The position numbers and the translations under genes were made by a program. This document shows, piece after piece, positions 36,810 through 49,310 of a DNA stretch of 64,000 nucleotides (position 1 is its first letter; every line of letters begins with the position of its first letter). The notes under the pieces are model-generated. The model was not told the origin of the DNA and did no database searches. It saw only the letters and a program-made list of their open reading frames with translations. The DNA is from Metaphire vulgaris (taxonomy: Eukaryota > Annelida > Clitellata > Crassiclitellata > Megascolecidae), in NCBI GenBank assembly GCA_018105865.1, contig CM030869.1, positions 10,950,173 through 11,014,172 of the forward strand, given 5' to 3'.

Positions 36810-39800
36810 CTCAGCTTAGCTGAGTCAAACTGCATAAGAATTGTCAATATATTCTGTCTCCAATTTTTTCTAGAGCTTCTGAAATGCCCTGAAAAATGGT
36901 GATCCATTTGAAACGATACTATAGGCCTGCAAAAGTCTTTCAGCAATCTGTTCTTTGTTAAATGTCTAAAAATCGAACGAGAGATAAAAAGGGGGTTAAG
37001 AGAGCTGGTTTTTTGTATGACAAGTTCTATAGACCACAAAAATATTATATAATTAATGTCCTCTTTGTCATTGGACAATGCATATATTAGTGCTACAGTG
37101 GGCTGATATGCAAAAGTCAGAAGAGTGATGAAACAAATTAAAACCACATTTTCGTGTATCCCCAGCTTAGCTGAGTCAAACCATACAAGAATTGTCAATA
37201 TATTCTGTCTCAATTTTTTTCTAGAGCATTCAAATGCCCTGAATGCCATCCATTTGAAACAACACTATACAAAGTCTTTCAGAAATCTGTTCTTTGTTAA
37301 ATGTCTAAAAATCGAACGAGAGATAAGAAGGGGTTTAAGAGAGCTGGTTTCTTGTATGACAAGTTCTATAGACCACAAAAATATTATATAATTAATGTCC
37401 TCTTTGACATTGACAACGCATATATTAGTGCTACAGTAAGCTGATATGCAAAAGTCAGAAGAGTGATGAAACAAATTAAAACCACATTTTCGTGTATCCC
37501 CAGCTTAGCTGAGTCAAACCGCACTAGAATTGTCAATATATTCTGCCTCAATTTTATTCTAGAGCATTGAAATGCCACGAAAATGGTGAATTTGAAACAA
37601 CACTATAGGCCTACAAAGTCTTTCAGCAATCTGTTCTTGTTAAATGTCTAAAAATCGAACGAGAGATAAGAAGGGGTTTAAGAGAGCTGGTTTCTTGTAT
37701 GACAAGTTCTATAGACCACAAAAATATTATATAATTAATAACCTGTTTGTCATTGACAATGCATATATTAGTGCTACAGTAGGCTGATATGCAAAAGTCA
37801 GAAGAGTGATGAAACAAATTAAAACCACATTTTCGTGTATCCCCAGCTTAGCTGAGTCAAACCATACTAGAATTGTCAATATATTCTGCCTCAATTTTAT
37901 TCTAGAGCATTCAAAATGCCCTAAAAAATGGTGATCCATTTGAAACGACACTATAGGCCTACAAAGTCTTTCAGCAATCTGTTCTTGTTAAATGTCTAAA
38001 AATCGAACGAGAGATAAGAAGGGGTTTAAGAGAGCTGGTTTCTTGTATGACAAGTTCTATAGACCACAAAAATATTATATAATTGATAACCTGTTTGTCA
38101 TTGGACAATGCATATATTAGTGCTACAGTAGGCTGATATGCAAAAGTCAGAAGAGTGATGAAACAAATTAAAACCACATTTTCGTGTATCCCCAGCTTAG
38201 CTGAGTCAAACCATACTAGAATTGTCAATATATTCTGCCTCAATTTTATTCTAGAGCATTCAAATGCCCTGAAAAATGGTGATCCATTTGAAACGACACT
38301 ATAGGCCTACAAAGTCTTTCAGCAATCTGTTCTTTGTTAAATGTCTAAAAATCGAACGAGAGATAAGAAGGGCTTTAAGAGAGCTGGTTTTTGTATGACA
38401 AGTTCTATAGACCACAAAAATATTATATAATTGATAACCTGTTTTTGACATTGGACAATGCATATATTAGTGCTACAGTAGGGCTGATATGCAAAAGTCA
38501 GAAGAGTGATGAAACAAATTAAAACCACATTTTCGTGTATCCCCAGCTTAGCTGAGTCAAACCGTACTAGAATTGTCAATATATTCTGTCTCAATTTTAT
38601 TTTTTTCTAAAGCCCAAAAATGCCACGAAAATTTGAAACAACACTATAGGCAAAAGTCTTTTCAGAAATCTGTTCTCTGTCAAATGTCTAAAAATCGAAC
38701 GAGAGATAAGAAGGGCTTTAAGAGAGCTGGTTTTTGTATGACAAGTTCTATAGACCACAAAATATTATATAATTAATAACCTGTTTGACATTGGACAATG
38801 CATATATTAGTGCTACAGTAGGCTGATATGCAAAAGTCAGAAGAGTGATGAAACAAATTAAAACCACATTTTCGTGTATCCCCAGCTTAGCTGAGTCAAA
38901 CCATACTAGAATTGTCAATATATTCTGCCTCAATTTTTTTTCTAGAGCATTCGAAATGCCCTGAAAAATGGTGATCCATTTGAAACAACACTAGGCCTAC
39001 AAAGTCTTTCAGAAATCTGTTCTTTGTTAAATGTCTAAAAATCGAACGAGAGATAAGAAGGGGTTTAAGAGAGCTGGTTTCTTGTATGACAAGTTCTATA
39101 GACCACAAAAATATTATATAATTAATGTCCTCTTTGACATTGACAATGCATATATTAGTGCTACAGTAGGCTGATATGCAAAAGTCAGAAGAGTGATGAA
39201 ACAAATTAAAACCACATTTTCGTGTATCCCCAGCTTAGCTGAGTCAAACCATACTAGAATTGTCAATATATTCTGTCTCAATTTTTTTCTAGAGCATTCG
39301 AAATGCCACAAAAATGAAACAACACTATACAAAAGTCTTTCAGAAATCTGTTCTCTTTGTCAAATGTCTAAAAATCGAACGAGAGATAAGAAGGGGCTTT
39401 AAGAGAGCTGGTTTCTTGTATGACAAGTTCTATAGACCACAAAAATATTATATAATTGATAACCTGTTTGTCATTGACAATGCATATATTAGTGCTACAG
39501 TAGGCTGATATGCAAAAGTCAGAAGAGTGATGAAACAAATTAAAACCACATTTTCGTGTATCCCCAGCTTAGCTGAGTCAAACCATACTAGAATTGTCAA
39601 TATATTCTGCCTCAATTTTTTCTAGAGCATTCGAAATGCCCTGAAAAAATCCATTTGAAACAACACTATAGGCCTAAAAAGTCTTTCAGCAATCTGTTCT
39701 TTGTTAAATGTCTAAAAATCGAACGAGAGATAAGAAGGGGCTTAAGAGAGCTGGTTTTTGTATGACAAGTTCTATAGACCACAAAAATATTATATAATTA

Positions 39801-42800
39801 ATGTCCTCTTTGACATTGACAATGCATATATTAGTGCTACAGTGGGCTGCTATGCAAAAGTCAGAAGAGTGATGAAACAAATTAAAACCACATTTTCGTG
39901 TATCCCCAGCTTAGCTGAGTCAAACCGTACTAGAATTGTCAATATATTCTGCCTCAATTTTATTCTAGAGCATTCGAAATGCCCCACGAAAATTTGAAAC
40001 AACACTATAGGCCTACAAAGTCTTTCAGAAATCTGTTCTTTGTCAAATGTCTAAAAAATCGAACGAGAGATAAGAAGGGCTTTAAGAGAGCTGGTTTCTT
40101 GTATGACAAGTTCTATAGACCACAAAAATATTATATAATTGATAACCTGTTTGTCATTGGACAATGCATATATTAGTGCTACAGTAGGCTGATATGCAAA
40201 AGTCAGAAGAGTGATGAAACAAATTAAAACCACATTTTCGTGTATCCCCAGCTTAGCTGAGTCAAACCGTACTAGAATTGTCAATATATTCTGCCTCAAT
40301 TTTATTCTAGAGCATTCAAATGCCCTGAAAAATGGTGATCCATTTGAAACGACACTATAGGCCTAAAAAGTCTTTCAGCAATCTGTTCTTTGTTAAATGT
40401 CTAAAAATCGAACGAGAGATAAGAAGGGGTTTAAGAGAGCTGGTTTTTTGTATGACAAGTTCTATAGACCACAAAAATATTATATAATTAATGTCCTGTT
40501 TGACATTGGACAATGCATATATTAGTGCTACAGTAGGCTGATATGCAAAAGTCAGAAGAGTGATGAAACAAATTAAAACCACATTTTCGTGTATCCCCAG
40601 CTTAGCTGAGTCAAACCATACTAGAATTGTCAATATATTCTGTCTCAATTTTTTCTAGAGCATTCAAAATGCCACAAAAATGAAACAACACTATACAAAA
40701 AGTCTTTTAGAAATCTGTTCTCTGTCAAATGTCTAAAAATCGAACGAGAGATAAGAAGGGGTTTAAGAGAGCTGGTTTCTTGTATGACAAGTTCTATAGA
40801 CCACAAAAATATTATATAATTAATGTCCTGTTTGACATTGACAATGCATATATTAGTGCTACAGTAGGCTGATATGCAAAAGTCAGAAGAGTGATGAAAC
40901 AAATTAAAACCACATTTTCGTGTATCCCCAGCTTAGCTGAGTCAAACCGTACTAGAATTGTCAATATATTCTGCCTCAATTTTATTCTAGAGCATTCGAA
41001 ATGCCCCTGAAAATGGTGATCCATTTGAAACAACACTATAGGCCTAAAAGTCTTTCAGCAATCTGTTCTTTGTTAAATGTCTAAAAATCGAACGAGAGAT
41101 AAGAAGGGCTTTAAGAGAGCTGGTTTTTTGTATGACAAGTTCTATAGACCACAAAAATATTATATAATTGATAACCTGTTTGTCATTGGACAATGCATAT
41201 ATTAGTGCTACAGTAGGCTGATATGCAAAAGTCAGAAGAGTGATGAAACAAATTAAAACCACATTTTCGTGTATCCCCAGCTTAGCTGAGTCAAACCGTA
41301 CTAGAATTGTCAATATATTCTGCCTCAATTTTATTCTAGAGCATTCAAATGCCCCAAAAATGGTGATCCATTTGAAACAACACTATAGGCCTAAAAGTCT
41401 TTCAGCAATCTGTTCTTTGTTAAATGTCTAAAAATCGAACGAGATAAGAAGGGCTTTAAGAGAGCTGGTTTCTTGTATGACAAGTTCTATAGACCACAAA
41501 AATATTATATAATTAATGTCCTCTTTGACATTGGACAATGCATATATTAGTGCTACAGTAGGCTGATATGCAAAAGTCAGAAGAGTGATGAAACAAATTA
41601 AAACCACATTTTCGTGTATCCCCAGCTTAGCTGAGTCAAACCGTACTAGAATTGTCAATATATTCTGCCTCAATTTTATTCTAGAGCATTCAAAATGCCC
41701 CAAAAAGTGGTGATCCATTTTAAACGACACTATAGGCCTACAAAGTCTTTCAGCAATCTATTCTTTGTTAAATGTCTAAAAAATCGAACGAGAGATAAGA
41801 AGGGGTTTAAGAGAGCTGGTTTCTTGTATGACAAGTTCTATAGACCACAAAAATATTATATAATTGATAACCTGTTTGTCATTGGACAATGCATATATTA
41901 GTGCTACAGTAGGCTGATATGCAAAAGTCAGAAGAGTGATGAAACAAATTAAAACCACATTTTCGTGTATCCCCAGCTTAGCTGAGTCAAACCGTACTAG
42001 AATTGTCAATATATTCTGCCTCAATTTTTTCTAGAGCATTCAAATGCCCCAAAAATGGTGATCCATTTGAAACAACACTATAGGCCTACAAAGTCTTTCA
42101 GCAATCTGTTCTTTGTTAAATGTCTAAAAATCGAACGAGAGATAAGAAGGGGTTTAAGAGAGCTGGTTTCTTGTATGACAAGTTCTATAGACCACAAAAA
42201 TATTATATAATTAATGTCCTCTTTGACATTGGACAATGCATATATTAGTGCTACAGTGGGCTGATATGCAAAAGTCAGAAGAGTGATGAAACAAATTAAA
42301 ACCACATTTTCGTGTATCCCCAGCTTAGCTGAGTCAAACCGTACTAGAATTGTCAATATATTCTGTCTCAATTTTTTCTAGAGCATTCGAAATGCCACAA
42401 AAATGGTGAATTTGAAACAACACTATACAAAGTCTTTCAGAAATCTGTTCTTTGTCAAATGTCTAAAAATCGAACGAGAGATAAGAAGGGCTTTTTAAGA
42501 GAGCTGGTTTCTTGTATGACAAGTTCTATAGACCACAAAAATATTATATAATTGATAACCTGTTTGTCATTGGACAATGCATATATTAGTGCTACAGTAG
42601 GCTGATATGCAAAAGTCAGAAGAGTGATGAAACAAATTAAAACCACATTTTCGTGTATCCCCAGCTTAGCTGAGTCAAACCGTACTAGAATTGTCAATAT
42701 ATTCTGCCTCAATTTTATTCTAGAGCATTCTGAAATGCCCTGAAAAATGGTGATCCATTTGAAACGACACTATAGGCCTAAAAGTCTTTCAGCAATCTGT

Positions 42801-45800
42801 TCTTTGTTAAATGTCTAAAAATCGAACGAGAGATAAGAAGGGGTTTAAGAGAGCTGGTTTTTTGTATGACAAGTTCTATAGACCACAAAAATATTATATA
42901 ATTAATGTCCTCTTTGACATTGACAATGCATATATTAGTGCTACAGTAGGCTGATATGCAAAAGTCAGAAGAGTGATGAAACAAATTAAAACCACATTTT
43001 CGTGTATCCCCAGCTTAGCTGAGTCAAACCATACTAGAATTGTCAATATATTCTGTCTCAATTTTTTCTAGAGCATTGAAATGCCACGAAAATTTGAAAA
43101 CAACACTATACAAAAAGTCTTTTCAGAAATCTGTTCTTTGTTAAATGTCTAAAAAATCGAACGCGAGATAAGAAGGGCTTTAAGAGAGCTGGTTTCTTGT
43201 ATGACAAGTTCTATAGACCACAAAAATATTATATAATTAATAACCCTGTTTGACATTGGACAATGCATATATTAGTGCTACAGTAGGCTGATATGCAAAA
43301 GTCAGAAGAGTGATGAAACAAATTAAAACCACATTTTCGTGTATCCCCAGCTTAGCTGAGTCAAACCGTACTAGAATTGTCAATATATTCTGCCTCAATT
43401 TTTTTCTAGAGCATTCGAAATGCCCCAAAATGGTGATCCATTTGAAACGACACTATAGGCCTACAAAGTCTTTCAGCAATCTGTTCTTTGTTAAATGTCT
43501 AAAAATCGAACGAGAGATAAGAAGGGGTTTAAGAGAGCTGGTTTCTTGTATGACAAGTTCTATAGACCACAAAAATATTATATAATTAATGTCCTGTTTG
43601 ACATTGGACAATGCATATATTAGTGCTACAGTAGGCTGATATGCAAAAGTCAGAAGAGTGATGAAACAAATTAAAACCACATTTTCGTGTATCCCCAGCT
43701 TAGCTGAGTCAAACCGTACTAGAATTGTCAATATATTCTGTCTCAATTTTTTCTAGAGCTTTCTGAAATGCCACGAAAATGAAACCATTTGAAACAACAC
43801 TATACAAAGTCTTTCAGAAATCTGTTCTCTGTCAAATGTCTAAAAATCGAACGAGAGATAAGAAGGGCTTTAAGAGAGCTGGTTTCTTGTATGACAAGTT
43901 CTATAGACCACAAAAATATTATATAATTAATGTCCTCTTTGACATTGGACAATGCATATATTAGTGCTACAGTAGGCTGATATGCAAAAGTCAGAAGAGT
44001 GATGAAACAAATTAAAACCACATTTTCGTGTATCCCCAGCTTAGCTGAGTCAAACCATACTAGAATTGTCAATATATTCTGCCTCAATTTTATTCTAGAG
44101 CATTCAAATGCCCCCAAAAATGGTGAATTTGAAACAACACTATAGGCCTACAAAGTCTTTCAGCAAATCTGTTCTTTGTTAAATGTCTAAAAATCGAACG
44201 AGAGATAAGAAGGGGTTTAAGAGAGCTGGTTTCTTGTATGACAAGTTCTATAGACCACAAAAATATTATATAATTGATAACCTGTTTGTCATTGGACAAT
44301 GCATATATTAGTGCTACAGTAGGCTGATATGCAAAAGTCAGAAGAGTGATGAAACAAATTAAAACCACATTTTCGTGTATCCCCAGCTTAGCTGAGTCAA
44401 ACCGTACTAGAATTGTCAATATATTCTGTCTCAATTTTTTCTAGAGCATTCGAAATGCCACGATATGGTGAATTTGAAACAACACTATAGGCCTACAAAG
44501 TCTTTCAGCAATCTGTTCTTTGTTAAATGTCTAAAAATTTGAACGAGAGGTAAGAAGGGCTTTAAGAGAGCTGGTTTCTTGTATGACAAGTTCTATAGAC
44601 CACAAAAATATTATATAATTGATAACCTGTTTGTCATTGGACAATGCATATATTAGTGCTACAGTAGGCTGATATGCAAAAGTCAGAAGAGTGATGAAAC
44701 AAATTAAAACCACATTTTCGTGTATCCCCAGCTTAGCTGAGTCAAACCATACTAGAATTGTCAATATATTCTGCCTCAATTTTTTTCTAGAGCATTCAAA
44801 TGCCCTGAAAAATGGTGATCCATTTGAAACAACACTATAGGCCTAAAAGTCTTTCAGCAATCTGTTCTTTGTTAAATGTCTAAAAATCGAACGAGAGATA
44901 AGAAGGGCTTTAAGAGAGCTGGTTTCTTGTATGACAAGTTCTATAGACCACAAAAATATTATATAATTGATAACCTGTTTGACATTGGACAATGCATATA
45001 TTAGTGCTACAGTAGGCTGATATGCAAAAGTCAGAAGAGTGATGAAACAAATTAAAACCACATTTTCGTGTATCCCCAGCTTAGCTGAGTCAAACCATAC
45101 TAGAATTGTCAATATATTCTGTCTCAATTTTTTTTCTAGAGCATTCGAAATGCCACGAAATCCATTTGAAACAACACTATAGGCCTACAAAAAGTCTTTC
45201 AGCAATCTGTTCTTTGTTAAATGTCTAAAAATCGAACGAGAGATAAGAAGGGCTTTAAGAGAGCTGGTTTCTTGTATGACAAGTTCTATAGACCACAAAA
45301 ATATTATATAATTAATAACCTGTTTGTCATTGGACAATGCATATATTAGTGCTACAGTAGGCTGATATGCAAAAGTCAGAAGAGTGATGAAACAAATTAA
45401 AACCACATTTTCGTGTATCCCCAGCTTAGCTGAGTCAAACCATACTAGAATTGTCAATATATTCTGCCTCAATTTTTTCTAGAGCATTCAAAATGCCCCG
45501 AAAATGGTGATCCATTTGAAACAACACTATAGGCCTACAAAGTCTTTCAGCAATCTGTTCTTTGTTAAATGTCTAAAAATCGAACGAGAGATAAGAAGGG
45601 GTTTAAGAGAGCTGGTTTCTTGTATGACAAGTTCTATAGACCACAAAAATATTATATAATTAATGTCCTCTTTGACATTGACAATGCATATATTAGTGCT
45701 ACAGTGGCTGATATGCAAAAGTCAGAAGAGTGATGAAACAAATTAAAACCACATTTTCGTGTATCCCCAGCTTAGCTGAGTCAAACCGTACTAGAATTGT

Positions 45801-48194
45801 CAATATATTCTGTCTCAATTTTTTTCTAGAGCATTCAAATGCCACAAAAATGGTGAATTTGAAACGACACTATAGGCCTAAAAAGTTTTTCAGCAATCTG
45901 TTCTTTGTTAAATGTCTAAAAATCGAACGAGAGATAAGAAGGGGTTTAAGAGAGCTGGTTTCTTGTATGACAAGTTCTATAGACCACAAAAATATTATAT
46001 AATTAATGTCCTGTTTGACATTGGACAATGCATATATTAGTGCTACAGTAGGCTGATATGCAAAAGTCAGAAGAGTGATGAAACAAATTAAAACCACATT
46101 TTCGTGTATCCCCAGCTTAGCTGAGTCAAACCATACTAGAATTGTCAATATATTCTGCCTCAATTTTATTCTAGAGCATTCGAAATGCCCACAAAAATGA
46201 AATCCATTTGAAACTACACTAAGGCCTACAAAGTCTTTCAGCAATCTGTTCTTTGTTAAATGTCTAAAAATCGAACGAGAGATAAGAAGGGGTTTAAGAG
46301 AGCTGGTTTCTTGTATGACAAGTTCTATAGACCACAAAAATATTATATAATTAATGTCCTGTTTGACATTGACAATGCATATATTAGTGCTACAGTAGGC
46401 TGATATGCAAAAGTCAGAAGAGTGATGAAACAAATTAAAACCACATTTTCGTGTATCCCCAGCTTAGCTGAGTCAAACCATACTAGAATTGTCAATATAT
46501 TCTGCCTCAATTTTTTTCTAGAGCATTCTGAAATGCCCCGAAAAATGAATTTGAAACAACACTATAGGCCTTTCAAAGTCTGTTCTTCAGCAATCTGTTC
46601 TTTGTTAAATGTCTAAAAATCGAACGAGATAAGAAGGGCTTTAAGAGAGCTGGTTCTTGTATGACAAGTTCTATAGACCACAAAAATATTATATAATTAA
46701 TAACCTGTTTGACATTGACAATGCATATATTAGTGCTACAGTAGGCTGATATGCAAAAGTCAGAAGAGTGATGAAACAAATTAAAACCACATTTTCGTGT
46801 ATCCCCAGCTTAGCTGAGTCAAACCATACTAGAATTGTCAATATATTCTGTCTCAATTTTTTTCTAGAGCATCTGAAATGCCCCGAAAAATGGTGATCCA
46901 TTTGAAACAACACTATAGGCCTACAAAAGTCTTTCAGCAATCTGTTCTTTGTTAAATGTCTAAAAATCGAACGAGAGATAAGAAGGGGTTTAAGAGAGCT
47001 GGTTTCTTGTATGACAAGTTCTATAGACCACAAAAATATTATATAATTGATAACCTGTTTGACATTGACAATGCATATATTAGTGCTACAGTAGGCTGAT
47101 ATGCAAAAGTCAGAAGAGTGATGAAACAAATTAAAACCACATTTTCGTGTCCCCAGCTTTCTTAGCTGAGTGAAACAAACAACTAGAATTGTCAATATAT
47201 TTGCCTCAATTTTATTCTAGAGCATTCAGAAATGCCCTTCTAGAAAATGGTGATCCATTTGAAACAACACTATAGGCCTTTCAAAATCTTCAGCAATCTG
47301 TTCTTTGTTAAATGTCTAAAAATCGAACGAGAGATAAGAAGGGGTTTTAAGAGAGCTGGTTTCTTGTATGACAAGTTCTATAGACCACAAAAATATTATA
47401 TAATTGATAACCTGTTTGACATTGGACAATGCATATATTAGTGCTACAGTAGGCTGATATGCAAAAGTCAGAAGAGTGATGAAACAAATTAAAACCACAT
47501 TTTCGTGTATCCCCAGCTTAGCTGAGTCAAACCATACTAGAATTGTCAATATATATTCTGCCTCAATTTTTTTCTAGAGCATTGAAATGCCCTGAAAAAT
47601 GGTGATCCATTTGAAACGACACTACTATAGGCCTACAAAGTCTTTTCAGCAATCTGTTCTTTGTTAAATGTCTAAAAATCGAACGAGATAAGAAGGGGTT
47701 TAAGAGAGCTGGTTTCTTGTATGACAAGTTCTATAGACCACAAAAATATTATATAATTGATAACCTGTTTGACATTGGACAATGCATATATTAGTGCTAC
47801 AGTAGGCTGATATGCAAAAGTCAGAAGAGTGATGAAACAAATTAAAACCACATTTTCGTGTATCCCCAGCTTAGCTGAGTCAAACTGTACTAGAATTGTC
47901 AATATATTCTGTCTCAATTTTTTCTAGAGCATTTGAAATGCCCTTTCAAAAATGGAATTTGAAACGACAAGAGAGCAGGCCTACAAAGTTTTTCAGAAAT
48001 CTGTTCTCTTGTTAAATGTCTAAAAATCGAACGAGAGATAAGAAGGGGTTTAAGAGAGCTGGTTTCTTGTATGACAAGTTCTATAGACCACAAAAATATT
48101 ATATAATTAATAACCTGTTTGACATTGACAATGCATATATTAGTGCTACAGTAGGCTGATATGCAAAAGTCAGAAGAGTGATGAAACAAATTAA

Positions 48195-48610
48195 AACCAC
48201 ATTTTCATATCCCCAGCTTAGCTGAGTCAAACCCTAGAATTGTCAATATATTCTGAAACAAACTTTTTCTAGAGCTTTCAAATGCCAAGAAAAATGAAAA
48301 CAACACTATCAAAGTCTTTTCAGAAATCTGTTCTGTCAAATGTCAAAAAATCGAACGAGAGATAAGAAGGGGTTTAAGAATGCTGGTTTTTGTATGACAA
48401 GTTCTTTAGACCACAAAAATATTATATAATTAATGTCCTTTGAGAAATCTGTTCTATGCAAAAGTCAAAGAGTGATGAAACAAATTAAAACCACAAAATC
48501 AAACCGTACTAGAATTGTCAATATATTCTGTCTCAGAGAAATGCCAAAAATGAAAACAACACTATAGGCCTTCTTTCAGCAATCTGTTCTTTGTTAAATG
48601 TCTAAAAATC
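48195..48610. repeat. Degraded satellite monomers
   Basis: Two successive monomers lose blocks (for example TTTCATATCCCC, GTCCTTTGAGAAATCTG and ATCGAGAGCTGG where intervening sequence is missing) and gain stray words. Monomer spacing shrinks to well below 331 bp. A similar scrambled stretch lies at 49130-49310. Confidence 0.8.
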
Positions 48611-49129
48611 GAGAGCTGGTTTCTTGTATGACAAGTTCTATAGACCACAAAAATATTATATAATTAATGTCCTGTTTGACATTGGACAATGCATATATTA
48701 GTGCTACAGTAGGCTGATATGCAAAAGTCAGAAGAGTGATGAAACAAATTAAAACCACATTTTCGTGTATCCCCAGCTTAGCTGAGTCAAACCGTACTAG
48801 AATTGTCAATATATTCTGCCTCAATTTTTTCTAGAGCATTCAAATGCCCCAAAAAATGGTGATCCATTTGAAACAACACTATAGGCCTAAAAGTCTTTCA
48901 GCAATCTGTTCTTTGTTAAATGTCTAAAAATCGAACGAGAGATAAGAAGGGGTTTAAGAGAGCTGGTTTCTTGTATGACAAGTTCTATAGACCACAAAAA
49001 TATTATATAATTAATGTCCTGTTTGACATTGACAATGCATATATTAGTGCTACAGTAGGCTGATATGCAAAAGTCAGAAGAGTGATGAAACAAATTAAAA
49101 CCACATTTTCGTGTATCCCCAGCTTAGCT

Positions 49130-49310
49130 GAGTCAAACCGTCAAACTGTACTAGAATTGTCAATATATTCTGCCTCAAAAAAATTTTTTTCTAGAGCATT
49201 TTGAAATGCCACTGCAAAAAAGAGTGAAAACAAATCCATTTGAAACAAAGTCTTGTCAATATAGAAATGCAAAGTCAAAAGTCTGTCTGTGTTGTTAAAT
49301 CTAAAAATCG
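49130..49310. repeat. Scrambled satellite junction
   Basis: The usual linker between conserved cores is replaced by repeated fragments (CCGTCAAACTGTACTAG; GTCAATATAGAAATGCAAAG; AAAGTCTGTCTGTGTTG) that are recombined words of the monomer itself. The next conserved core resumes at about 49305. Confidence 0.75.
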
